Of a DNA stretch of 64,000 bases, positions 1 through 12,800 are shown piece after piece (position 1 is the stretch's first letter; each line of letters opens with the position of its first letter). Below the pieces are notes generated by a model. That model was not told the DNA's origin. It did not search any database and saw only the letters and a program-made list of their open reading frames with translations. The stretch is from Glycine soja (taxonomy: Eukaryota > Streptophyta > Magnoliopsida > Fabales > Fabaceae). The translations under genes and the position numbers were made by a program. The stretch is taken from the NCBI RefSeq assembly GCF_004193775.1, contig NC_041004.1:3610718-3674717 (forward strand), read 5' to 3'.

Positions 1-275
1 TGCTTGGGGACTGGACGTAGGCACAAGGGTGTGGCCGAACCAGTATAAAACTGAGTTTGCATTTTCTCTTCCCTTAATCTCCTTTATTTATTATTGCTTT
101 ATATTCATATTCAAGTTGCTTCATTTGAATTAATATTTAAGAAGATTGTCATTAAGGGAATTCATAACTTAAGTAAAAAGTAAGATAGATTTTTAATTAG
201 GAGAAAAGTTTGGAATATCTTAATTCAACCCCCCCCTTCTTAAGATATCTGAGGCCACTTGTCTAACATATATAT
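1..275 (+). mobile_element. 3' end of a SIRE/Maximus-type copia LTR (truncated by the window)
   Basis: The first bases contain a string typical of the transcribed part of legume SIRE-type copia LTRs: CTTGGGGACTGGACGTAGGC, then GGCCGAACCAGTATAAAA, then a run of eight C's followed by TTCTTAAGATATCTGAGGCC near 230-255. Recognition rests on familiarity with soybean repeats, not on a search. No primer-binding site or coding region follows, so this looks like a solo or truncated LTR with its left part outside the window. The exact right border is unclear. Confidence 0.5.
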
Positions 276-425
276 GTATGTTGGTGATCATAGAAGTATT
301 ACCAATCCTATCGTGTAATGTGATGGATGTTCAATGTTTCAAGAATTTCTTAGATAGTTTAATTACTTCAAGAACCACTTAAGAAAATGGACAATATTGG
401 TGATTTACTCATTATCTTACCGATG

Positions 426-487
<62 letters not shown>

Positions 488-750
488 GACTCTTGTGAGA
501 ATACTATATTACATGAGAATATGAGAATAATTAATAATAATTATTAGATCAAAATTAAACAGTTAAAATTAAAGTGTTTAAAATTTCAAATTAAAATAAT
601 ATATGATCAAATTTCTAAAAGATTAGTCATACAACAAACAAATCTATAAAAATATCAATTATCTCCCTAAAATATTTCAGTTAATTAACATATCACTATC
701 ATGATAGTCGTTGTCATTACTATGATTAATGTTGCAACCATCACCATCAA
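276..750. other. AT-rich intergenic DNA with a (TA)n microsatellite
   Basis: No gene is visible. A pure (TA)n run lies at about 430-482. The rest is low-complexity AT-rich sequence without a long open frame. Confidence 0.7.
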
Positions 751-1315
751 GGTTATCAAACTTGAGAGTTTCATAGATTTGACTCATGGACTCAACTCGT
801 AAACTCGTAAAAGTCTACTTCATATAAAAATAATAACAAAATATCTATAAATAACATATTAATTAAATATTTCAACAATATAATAAAGCAAAACAGTAAA
901 TCATAAAATTCAGAATATTTAAATAATCAAGTTTAGTAATAATACATCACTACTAGACAATAACTTATAGAGGTTATAGTAGTAGCAGATCATTCTCATC
1001 AAGGATTTAATGTTATTAGAGAACAAAGGTTTGATATTATTAAAGGTGAAAATTTTGTATTTGAGAATAACATGCTAAAATGAAGGTATATTGAATGCTA
1101 AATAGACAGAAAATAATCAAAGATGACTTACATTTTGATCTAATCTTTTTAACTTGCTAACTCGTTGACTCGATGGTAAACTTGAGAGTCTATTGAGTTT
1201 ACTTAAAATTTATAGAGTTTACCCAGAGTCAGTTTATTCAAGAGTCAACTTGCAAAGTACAAATGGACTAGTAAACTCGTAAGAGTTAGCGAGTTAACTC
1301 GAGAGTTTGATAACC
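751..1315. mobile_element. Candidate non-autonomous TIR element (565 bp)
   Basis: The left end reads GGTTATCAAACTTGAGAGTT at 751. The right end, reverse-complemented from 1315, reads GGTTATCAAACTCTCGAGTT, so the first 12 bases are perfect terminal inverted repeats and the match continues imperfectly. Subterminal parts on both sides are rich in ACTCGTAAACTCG-like motifs. There is no coding capacity. No clean target-site duplication was found: the flanks are ACCATCAA and ATGATCAC, both within CAT/CAC-rich DNA. Family not assigned; hAT- or MULE-type MITEs are possible. Confidence 0.5.
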
Positions 1316-1540
1316 ATGATCACCATTATCATCAACTGTCACCATAGTTACAGTCATCATGACTTTTTTCGTTGTCACTGTCACCACCATGACCACCATT
1401 ATAGTCGTCATTACCATGATTGTTGTCATCACCATCACCATCATCAACCACCACCACCACTTCTATCACCACCACCATCATTGTTAGTGGTGGTGATGAT
1501 GATAAAGGTAGTGACAGTCATGGTGATGATGATGACTTAA
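1316..1540. repeat. Degenerate CAC/CAT triplet repeat with an inverted second half
   Basis: Trinucleotides of the CAC, CAT and GTC type dominate. From about 1425 to 1460 the strand carries ATC/ACC triplets, and from about 1486 to 1535 their complements (GGTGGTGATGATGAT), so the block can fold into an imperfect hairpin. A His-rich 77-codon frame over this block is a product of the repeat and is not called as a gene. Confidence 0.65.
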
Positions 1541-4500
1541 TAATGATAATTAAAATATTTTAGGACGTGATTTATTTAGTGATTTTTTTAAAGATTTAAT
1601 AATTATATTATATTTTAATTTAAATTTTTTAAATATTTTAATTTTGAACATTTATTAATTTTAATTATAATTCAATGATTGTTATTAATTATTTTGATGT
1701 TCTCGTGTTCTATAAGGTACCATATTTTTAAAAGAACTTTTGAAGTATGATAAAAATACAACCTAAGGAATCCATTTTATCTTAGTTACACTACAATGAC
1801 TTTAATGTCAAGATCAGAACATATAATGAATCATCAAAAAAATGTTGGATTTGCTCCCATCTATGCAGGAAAAATTGTTGTTCTTTGACTGATTTTAACT
1901 TGGCAATAATGGTGTTACTTTGCACAAGAATTTGTTAGTGATCAAATTATGAAATCAGTCACGTACAGATATAATGGTTATAAATATTTCACGTTTTGAA
2001 ATAGCCAATAAATTTCTGGCTAGTATTGGCAAATCACGTTTGATTTGCGAGGTCAATTCATTATCTTTTGACAGATTGAGTTACAAATAGTGATCAGGGA
2101 TTTGAATTTGGACTTTTGTATATAGAACAAAAAAAAAACATATAGGTAAGAAGTGACATCTCATTTTTGTGCCCCTTCAAAACTCTTGAAAGAGATTAGT
2201 CTTTTGCTTAACGATTGGAGATATTTCTTACAATCATATATGTAAAACAAAAGTTAAATTTTATGTTTCGCAGAATTAATTAAAAATTTAGTTAAAACCT
2301 AAATGTTAACTTCTTTAGTTAAAAGGAATTAATTTATTGTCATTCAGAAAAAAAGGTATTATGATTTTTTTAACGACTCTATTTTGGCCATATAAGTTCA
2401 TAAACTAAACTAGTTAAAAATAGCTTGCCAGACACTCAATTTTTTTAATTAATTTCCCAATTTTATTTTTTTATGTCAATCTTTATATACATCCGTATTT
2501 TACTTATCATTTCATTTACTCTTTTTCAAAAAGAATATTTTATTTCATTTCTATTATTCAACTAATTTGACTCACCAACTTATAAAATAAAAATAAAATG
2601 GGTTGGCTTTTCCGACAAGTTTTAAAAAGCAGGTTAATTCACCTCCTCAACCTCAGATTGGTGGCGGGGCGGAAGGGACGAACAGCTTTGCAACTAGAAT
2701 TGGATATTTTTGTAGTTCTATTTTAATAATAACTAGAATTGGACATTTTTGTAATTCTATTTAAGTAATAAAAATAATAATAGGGACATTTTAGGTGTAC
2801 GCATGTGTTGAAAAGAAATACATTAAACACTTAGTTTTAAAAATTTTGGTCCTCTATTTTTTCAATCCTATATTTTTTTTGTTTTTTATTTTAAAATAAA
2901 AATATTTAATCTTTAATTTTTTTAAATTTATGATTTTCATCATTTCATCGAATTAAAAACGTTGGCCGTTAAAAAATTAATGTTATAAAACATGAATTAA
3001 ACAAATAATATCATATTATTAAATTTGGACCACATCAAATTAATAATCTCTTGGTTAACCCTTCAAATTTGATAGAAGAACTAAAGTTATAGATTTTATA
3101 AAATTGAAAAACTAAATGTTTCTATTTTAAAATAAAATAATAATTTTAAAATAAAATAAAAAGACAAAATGTCTTGTAGTTTAACATAGGGGACCAAAAA
3201 TTCAGATTTTATAAAATAAGAAAACCAACAATGTATGGAGAAATTTATTATCCTACTTAATTTGAAAAAGATTTTATATAAAAGATTAAAAAAATAAGTG
3301 TAAAATAAATATTTGTTTTTTACTTTTTGACATAAAACACAAATATTATCTATTAAAGTTAAATATTATTTGAGCGGAGTATGATTATTATATATTATAA
3401 AATTTTTCTTTGGAGTATTTAATACAACCGAATACTTTGAATTCAAACATGAAATTAATTTGTAACTACCGCAAGCTATTTGATCCATACATTTGGTAAG
3501 TATAAAATAATTTTATTTTATTATATGTAATTTTAAATATAACATCAATTATTTGGTATTGATTTTCAACGAGACGAACACTGACATTCGTGAATCATGT
3601 TTTAAAAATGACTGATGTTTAAAATATTTGACCAATTATTTGACCAACTCATGTTACTGTCGTTTCTTTCCCCAAAAAATACAATATTCAACACTTTATT
3701 AAATAATTAAAAAAACTATCAAATACTTTTCAAAAGAGTTCTTAAAAAATTTATATTCATATTCTAATGTTGATATTTTATAAAAAAAAAATATATTGAT
3801 GCCATCATAAAAAAAAAGGGTATTTCAAACACTACGGTTTTTAAATTATCACCGGACTGTTATTAATAATCTCACTTAATAAGTGTTTGGTTTACTTTTC
3901 TTTTTTTTAAAAATATTTTTAAATTTTAATTAAACAAAACAAATATCTTCGAAAAAAAAATAAACTAAACATATTATATCTACATATTTGATTCTACGTC
4001 TAACAATATTTGATTACATGCTATATATACAATAGCTTTTGCGTTATTCCATCAATTTGACGTGAAAATATGACAATATGCACATTTTCAATGTACAAAT
4101 AAACACATGCATATTTGAAAATGAATAAATATATTCTAAATTTTCCATTGACTGGCTAAACTAAAAAGAAAGTCTAAATATATTCTAAATTTTTAAATCA
4201 AACAAAAATAGGTACTAAAAGTTTAACATGTCAAGCAAAGTTTCGAGTGGAAATAAGTTTAAATTTTTTAAATAAAATTTTGATTTCAAGTTTTATATAT
4301 ATATATATATAAACATTTCAAATTTATAACGTGACAACAAATAATGGAAAAGATCTCACTCCTGGGCGTCTATTATAGATTGAGCTTTTGATCATTAAAT
4401 TATAACGCCCAAGTATGAGTACTACTTATTATAAAAAATAAAATAAAAAAGTAAACATAAATTCTTTCACATTTAGTATACACTTGTATTTTTTTTTTTT

Positions 4501-6510
4501 TTACAAACCGTTTGTTTCCCTTTATAAAAATAATAATTTCTATTTATATTACAGTTTTAAATTTATGAGTTTTTCTTAAAGTAACTACTTACAAAAATTA
4601 TTATTTTTTGTATATAAAGTCAAAATTCTCTCAGAATATTTAATACAATTATATATTTAAAGTTCAAACTTAAAATTATTCTTACATTCTTAACCTGAAT
4701 TCGATATCAATGATTAAATTAAATTATAAAACTGGCATGTTAGTGAGGTAAGTGGTTAAAAATTAGTTTACAACATGTATTTAAGTTTTTTGGGTGATTT
4801 GATCTCTATTATTAATTATGCTCATTTGTCTAGTTGACAAGAAATTTATTTTTCATATATATACGAAAAATTTAAGACTCGTAAATGTTTAGAGTTTAAT
4901 AGATAGTACTAATAATACAAAATTTTACTTTGTCAAAAAATCCGAAATAACTTTTAATATGACTATTAAAACACTTATTATATTGTTGTTTATGATTACA
5001 GGATAGTGTTAAATTTCACCAAAAAGAGAGGATAGTGCTAAAAAAAAAACATTTACACTGTCTACGTATGTATTATTTATTTATGTTTGAATCTGTTTTC
5101 AGGAAAAATAATTATTTTTTAAAAAAGCTGTCAGAATTTTAATAATCAAAATTTAATATAACTTCTACAAATCAAGAATTTACGAAGAAAACAAATCACT
5201 GCAGACTGCCAGAAAATACATAACCGACACAAAGGCTTTTTTAAAACAAAACTATGCCTTTTCTATATATTAATGAAAATGAGGAGTTGTAGGGCTGCAT
5301 TTTCTATATAGTACCCCAAAACATTTTTTTCTTTCATTTTCTACATATTGTAGCTACACAAAAGCTTGCTAACTGAACAAAAACATTGCAATAAGCTTAT
5401 TTTATTTTATTCTATTTTTTGCCTGTAAATAAATTCATCTGGAAAACCTTTCAATATTTTAAAATATAAAACAAATGCTGAACCTCCTAATCAAATTTTC
5501 GTTCTTTTAATTTGATTTTATAAATTTTAATAAATAATTAATAGGTCCTTGAGAATTTTTGATTTTTTTTTAACACACTACGTGACTTAACCATTTTGAG
5601 CTAACACAGTATTTTAGTTAAAATCAATCGACACTAAAAATTATTTTAAGAACTACATGACTTAGATTCTTTGAGTTCCTCATTGAATGATACACAAGGG
5701 TGAGAATCAAATTATGACAGTATATATTAACCTTTTCATAATTTAATATATATTCTAAATAAATGTTATCCATTCGATTAAATTTGATTCTTATTTTTTT
5801 TTTCAAAGGGGTGAAGTAAATATTTTTATAGTTAGTAGAAAATATTCAAATGGAAAAAAAAATTATAGTCATTTTAATTCTAGACATTATTTAATTAGAG
5901 TCGGACTTCTTTATGATGGATATGTTGTAAGATGCTAACAGCTTCTCTAAGCATAATCAACTATCAAACCCAAATATTTTGACTTTGAGGACTATTTTCT
6001 TTTGAAAATTTTTTTTCAAGCTTTATCAAAATTATCCTTGGTGACAAGTCCTTGTTTTTCATAGACATAGTTTCTTTGGTTCATCGTCCCCTTATGGTCT
6101 CGATTGCAACATTTTTTAAAGGAACTTATTTTAAAATTTTACAATTTTATTGAAGCTAAAACAATAATGCCATAGACTAACTAAAAAAAAGTTAAGGACA
6201 AAGAAACTCTATTTTATAATTATAGCTAAAAACCAAAGAGTTGTTTATTCTCATGTAAAAAAACAAACTTTACATTGGGAATACATAACTACAATGATAT
6301 CTATTCTTATACCTATATATTTTTTCCCTGAACTCAGAAACCACAGAATGCCAAAATCTAGCTTAAGCTCTATGGACAACATCGTACACTGCTGGCCATG
6401 TAAAAAGATTTGAAACTTTTTATTGATATATAAATATCAATTACTCAATTGTTTAATACATGAACTGACACAATCACATTATATATATATATTATATATA
6501 TATAGAGGCA
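1541..6510. other. AT-rich intergenic DNA
   Basis: No gene-like frame or splice pattern seen. Small items: a 39-bp direct tandem duplication at 2692-2730 and 2731-2769 (starting AACTAGAATTGGA), and a short inverted pair CTGGGCGT (about 4361) / ACGCCCAAG (about 4404) about 45 bp apart that could be a very small MITE. A 60-codon frame at 5624-5806 (minus) has no supporting feature. Confidence 0.6.
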
Positions 6511-6512
6511 TA

Positions 6513-6777
6513 TTAGATGGGAGGAGTATTTTATTATGAGAGATAAGAGGATAAAATAATAATCATTAAATTAAAATAAAAGGTCAAAATTTAATTGCTA
6601 ATTAAAATTACATGTATTTTTTTCAAGAGGGAGAAAAATACTGTATTTAATATTGACTCTCTTAAGAATATACATATAGTTTTAATTAGCAATTAAATCA
6701 AATCTAAACCTTGTATTTTAATTTAAAAATTACTATTTAATCCTCCCACCTCTTCTAATAAAACACACTCATCTTAC
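6513..6777. mobile_element. MITE-like long imperfect hairpin (about 265 bp)
   Basis: The left arm (TTAGATGGGAGGAGTATTTT and onward) is mirrored by the right arm read on the other strand (GTAAGATGAGTGTGTTTTAT, then GGTGGGAGGATTAAAT). Complementarity reaches the centre, where TTAATTGCTAATTAAAA occurs in both arms in opposite orientation. It has no coding capacity and is flanked on the left by a (TA)n tract. Probably a MITE; the superfamily and target duplication could not be fixed by eye. Confidence 0.6.
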
Positions 6778-9700
6778 CTGATATGATATGATATACTCCC
6801 CCTAGCATGTTTCCTATTCAAATAATTAAATTAGGGTGAGAAATATGCAATGGAAATTCGTAATCATAACCTCGATATAAAGGCATGCCAGCGGTATGTG
6901 GTCCTGCAAGAGCATCACCGTTCTAGACAATGAATAGTATTTAATTTAATTAGTTGTAATAACTGGAAGAGGGAGCACAGGGTTTCTTAAATTATCATTA
7001 TTTTTTTTTTATCTTTTTTTAATATATTTTTGGGTAAAATAAATTTTACTGCTATATACTTTAAGGGTCACGGTGTATATAAAAATACAATACATGAAAT
7101 TTTGGCACATAAATGCAGCGTATGTCTACCAAGTTATATACCATCTTAATGTATGTAATGCAAGCAAAGTTATACAAGCACACATGGTTAAAATATTTTC
7201 GGGAATATTGTTAGGCAGCTAGTATTATGTCAGGTTTTGTATTCTTTTTTTCTAGAGATGTATAAATAGATTAAATTATTCGTTAGGACTTTATGGGTAG
7301 CTTAGGCTTCTTCATTGAATGAGTTAGTTAAGTTGTTTTCTTGTTTAAATTAAGTTTAGTTCGGGTTTTAGTAATTTACAAATCTTTTAGACTTAATATG
7401 TTGATTAATTTAAATTGATAAATGCATAAAAATAATATAACATTGCATTAAAATTTTATAATATTTTGAAATTATATATTTACATAAGTAGATAATATTA
7501 GGCCTTTTATTTAAAATAGGAGTCTAACTTAAATATTGTAAGACCTACTTTCGAAATGATTTATAATTTGATAATGAATAATCTCATAATTCAATAATTA
7601 ATTTCAGGAAAATATAAGATTGATTCATGGTTGAAAAGGAGGATTTAAAGCCGAAGGAAAAAAGAGAAGAAAAACATTGCAGATTCAAATATCTTTTTAC
7701 TAACATTTCTAACAAAACTAATAAATAATATTTATTGATAAAAAAAATATTAATGTGTTTTTTAATTCCATATTCTCTTGACAATTACGCTATAAAGTTT
7801 TATGTTTAGGGTCCAATTTGATTCACAATACCAGTAACAAAGGAATACTTTTAAATTTTTCTGCTAGTTTCTCTCAATAATTTTTAAGAATCAAGTATAG
7901 AATAGATAGAATGTTTTTTTGCATTTTAAATTTCAATTTCAACATCTTATTTAATATTAAGTGAATTATTAAAAAGTTGAACAATATAGGGGCAATAGGG
8001 ATTGTTCAGTTGTCATATTCATAGAGGCTACATAGATTAGGGTTAATGGATCAACATGATAGTAAACATATTATTGTAGTTAACTAAAATTAGGAGTTAA
8101 GCATTGAATAATGCGCGTATGTTTGGAGTTTTGGGTCTTCTGATACGAAGCAGGCGAGGAATTAAAGTTTATTCTCCAAACATGACATAGATCCATAAAG
8201 ATGTGTATAGTTTAACTTGTCAATTGTCATATAATCCAACCATGGTTTAAAGTGTCAATATAAGTTAGTGATTTCTTAGTGTGAAAGGGAGAAATGGTAG
8301 CTCTCAAACAAATCGCTGTGTTTCTAAGGTGATGAAAAGCGTGCCGGTGCTGAAATTTTATGGGTTCAAGGCAAAACAGTTAATAAAGTCATTTTATATT
8401 TAAGTATTTAAAAATATAAACATATTACATAAAAATAAACATATAATGTCATAAGAAAATGATATAAATGATATGTTTTATTTAATTAAACAAATAACAT
8501 AATTTTTATAAATATAAAAAAATATCATATTTTTTTATTTAATGTAAACACGTCCCTTAAATTTAAAACATTTTTAATTTGAGACATATATATATATATA
8601 TAAAATTTGGAGGACCAAAATCAAATTCACTTTAAATTTCATGTATAAAAACATAATTAAGCATATATAATTCTATTAGCTTTGCCATAATTATTTTAAA
8701 GTCACATCTTCGGTGATAATTTTTGTTTGGTTGATTATGTAAAAATTATATAAAATCTTACACTTATAGACTTAGACTTACCATACATAATTATTAAACT
8801 TATTTTATTTTAAATTTAGTAGAGAAGATGTTATCACATCAATAAAGATTGATCAAATTGGTAAAAAACGAACTCATTTGAAGAGGACATAGATTTAATT
8901 TTCAAAGAATTTCTTAGTGACTAATTTATAAACATTTATAAGCACTATGAGTCATGAGACTTGTCATGACTCTTTTGAGTTTTCAAAATCCAACTTATCT
9001 AAACTTTTCTTAATAATAATATTGATAAAAAAAAAAAAGAGAGAGAGAGAGAATTGGGAGAGGTGTTCCATATAGAAAAAAATCAGAAAGGCAATGTGAC
9101 CATTGAAGGAGCTAGAAACATGAAATTGAAGGGGTTACTTGAACAATTGACAATGATTTCCTTGCTGCTTAGTTCTATTCTCGTTTGCCTATGAATCAAA
9201 TTCCTGAATTTCGAAAATATCTAAGGAAAACCTTATTAATTTTAGGATTATTTGTACAATTGATTTCTCCCCTTTCTTTTTCCTTGATGGTACGGGATAT
9301 AACAAACACTATAAAATGAGTAGATGAACAAGTAAACAAAAAAACGCTTGTATCTCTCAAATTTAACATTTCAGTTTTTCTTTTCACTGGAGAATATTTC
9401 TTCCTAATAACACTTTCTATAACTCATTCCAACACTTTGCCAAAAACTACAAATTAGAAGTGCAATGTATTAAAATAAATTAAACCAACATAATTTTCAA
9501 TAAATTTCAATCAATTATAGAAGTATATTAGATAACGAGTTCTAAGTGGGCAGTTCTGAGAATGAACATTTACAAAACTGATTTTCCAAACGTAAAAAAA
9601 CATTTAGTTTTAGCTACTATCACATTTAAAAGGATGCATGTCCCAGATCAAGTACCAATCTGCAAATCTGGAACAAAAAACAATAAAAAAAAGTAGGCTT

Positions 9701-9899
9701 GATCCAATATTTTAAATCATATTCGTGCAACAGTTGAAGCAAAAAATTGTTACAAATCCTACATCAGTTGGCCATAAACTTGTGTCAATTTACGAAGCAT
9801 ATGAGTAGATGCCATCACCAGTAAGAAATATACGGCTCATGGCTTACATTAGCTTGCTGCATAAGTATTTATAAAACTGCAAGATTTTTTTTCACAGCC
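6778..9899. other. AT-rich intergenic DNA downstream of SSRP1
   Basis: No coding region recognised; short minus-strand frames at 7584-7784 and 9196-9387 have no supporting features. The part nearest 9.9 kb should contain the SSRP1 3' UTR, since that gene is transcribed leftward. I could not place its poly(A) site. Confidence 0.6.
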
Positions 9900-12800
9900 T
9901 TAGGCACTGTCAGATTCATTTCCTGAATCAATATTCATGGGTTGTGGATTCTTGTAGCCACTAATCTCATCCATGTAACGTTTTTTATCTTCACGCGCCT
10001 TGGCCTCGTATGGTTCCTTCTCTTCCGCTGTGCATTCAATAGGTAAAACAAAGTACATTTAGTGATTTAGTCCCTAAACATAAACTCAGATTATAAGGTG
10101 GAACTGCATGAAATGAAACAATTGGCAACCAGCCATACCAGACAACTTTTTCCATTTCTCTCCAAGTACTCTTCCCACATCCGTAAATGAAATTCCAGGA
10201 TTAGTTTTCTTTAGATTCTGTCAAAAAAATCAGGAAATAAAGTAAATAGAACTTAACTTACATAAACCCCTACTTGACTTCAGGTAGATTTTTTAATATC
10301 TTACAATCAAAATAGCTATTAAAAATGTTGCTAAAGGTCATTTTTGGCTACAATGAGTCCAGTGTCCAGACACATTGGAACAGTACCCACAGCTTACACA
10401 CCCAAATCCAAAACCATACAACCAATATGACATAGAATAGAACGCACCTCTCTTTCCAATTTAGAAAAGAACATGAAACCGGACATTGCCCTCTTGGGTG
10501 CATTTGGGTCCTTTTTCTTCTTCTGTTTTTTCTTCTTTCCATCTTCATCATCTTTTGATTTCTTTTTAGAAGTAGATGCCTTAGAAGGCAGATCCTTCTT
10601 TGATTCCTTTTTGGCAGGCTTCTGAAAATTGGTCACCATTAAGGTGTCAGACACACCAAAGATATAAAGAGTAGAGAGTATCACAGATTACAAATATAAA
10701 TGAAAATAACTTGCCTCTTTCTCATCACCACTATCAGTGGCATCAGAATCGTCTGCCCCAGAATCATCAGTAGGAGAACCTTCATCATCCTTGTCAGCAA
10801 CAAAATCAGAATCCTACATACATTTACCACCATTTAATGTATATAGAAACAAACAAGAATAGGAAAATCCTGCAACACTGACCCCCCCCCCCCCAAGACC
10901 AAAGTGGATCAACTTTTGTCAAGTCCAGCCTTACAGAAGCACAGAACAAATGCCCACAAACAAAATAGCAAGCAAAACAGAAAACACAAAAAACAAAAAT
11001 GGATTAGACACTTAAAATAGCAGAAGGTCAACCACATACTTATTCCAATAATTGCAAAAACTGAAATGTAAGCTTTGAGTTCACTTAAATTTTTCATGCC
11101 CGACTATTTTCAGGTTTTGTTGGTCAACATAAATAAATGTTGTCTACTTGATTTTTAAAACAAAGAATGCAATTTTACTAAATGCTACTTATGAGCTAAA
11201 GATAAGGGTGAAAGTTATATAAAATATCTGTTTGATCACCTCCTCATCACTTTCATCTTCACCAGCTTCATTTTTTATGCGCTCAAGATGTGGATCAACA
11301 GCATCATCATCATCATTCTCAAGAACCTTCTTTATACCAACAGTAGGTTGGGCATCTCCTAAGTTCATAATTTTCAAGCCCTTTGAACTGGATGTGCAGA
11401 CCATAAACAAATTGTTTATATAACAATTAGTTGTATGTAGAATTTGGCAATGGGCTAACATTTACCTGATAAATTCATACAAATTGTGGTACTCATTTCT
11501 CTGAATATTACGGAAGAGATGCTCTTGTTCAGATTTTAGTCTGATAAGAAGGTCAAAATAATGCATATTGGAGCCACCAGCAGCATGCCGCTCAAATTCC
11601 ACATAGTCAATCTAATAGGAAAGGGAAAAAAAATTAAAACCTCCATCATGTAAATATCATATGCTATATCAACCAGTAATTGACATTTGGTTGTCTGTAA
11701 GAACAATCAGATTTTACCTCTTCATGAAGAATAAGAGTGGGAGGTTTAGGTAGAAAGAAGAAGCTCTTCTCAAGGGGATACAGAATTCCATCTTCAGCTT
11801 TCAAAGATGATTTCACTGCATAACCATCTTGACAACTCCTAAATTTTCCGGGCTTGGTCACTTTGGCACCAGACAAACCACGTAATATTGTGGTGAACAC
11901 TTCATGAATAAGACCCTGATTATTGAATTGAAAATGAAACACATCAGATATTGCATCATGTGATATGCATGACCAACAGTTAACAAATTCATGCATCACT
12001 CAATCATCTAAAATGGGCAAGATGTTCTTTTCTATTTTCCCCAAACAGTCCTTGAAAGGCAGTATCTCGGGTTATATAATGACATGGATCAATTATTAAC
12101 AGTTTAAGCAAAATACCTTATAAGACAGCTCCAACTTGTCCTTGAACTTTGTGTTATAAAGATCTTCATTTATTGCCAATTCACTTTCAACAACATAATC
12201 AGTTTCAAACTATACAGAAATGAGCAAAACAATGTTAGGTTCAGAAACAAGTAAAATACACATCACATAAATTGGCAAATCATGAACTATTGAGCACTTA
12301 CCTGCATCACAATATGAGGGTACAAAGTTTGTCCCTTTCGAATAGGGGGATCAAGACTAATAATGACAAAGGTATGTGGTTGATTAGACTACAGAAACAT
12401 AGTAAAATTGTCAGTACACTTAACAAGTCCAAAGAAAAGCATCAATTTAAAGACATGGCTGGCTAATCGCATTGAAATTTTACTCGTCACTTAATCACTT
12501 AATATGAAAACAAATATCAGTCAACTTAAATGAAAGTACAGGATCAGGAAATGAACCTTAGGAAGTAAAAATAGGCGAACCACACTGCTATATTGGATTT
12601 TGAAATCATTAGCCTGTCCTTGAAGCCGCAAGAATGACATGTGTAACTCAACACTGTATCGTCCTCTACAAAAAAGTGCAAATTTTAATTAACAAATATT
12701 GATACTTGATATATTTATTGGAAGGACACAAATACAAGAAATACAAAAAAAACTACAATAAGAAGCTAAAAATACTTGAATGATACATGTCTATGCATTT

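Noticed and set aside
1307..1540. 77-codon His/Pro-rich plus-strand frame
   Set aside because: Entirely produced by the CAC/CAT triplet repeat; no splice partners.
10394..10684. 96-codon continuous frame over the SSRP1 HMG-box exon
   Set aside because: Runs through both flanking introns; the real exon is 10448-10621.
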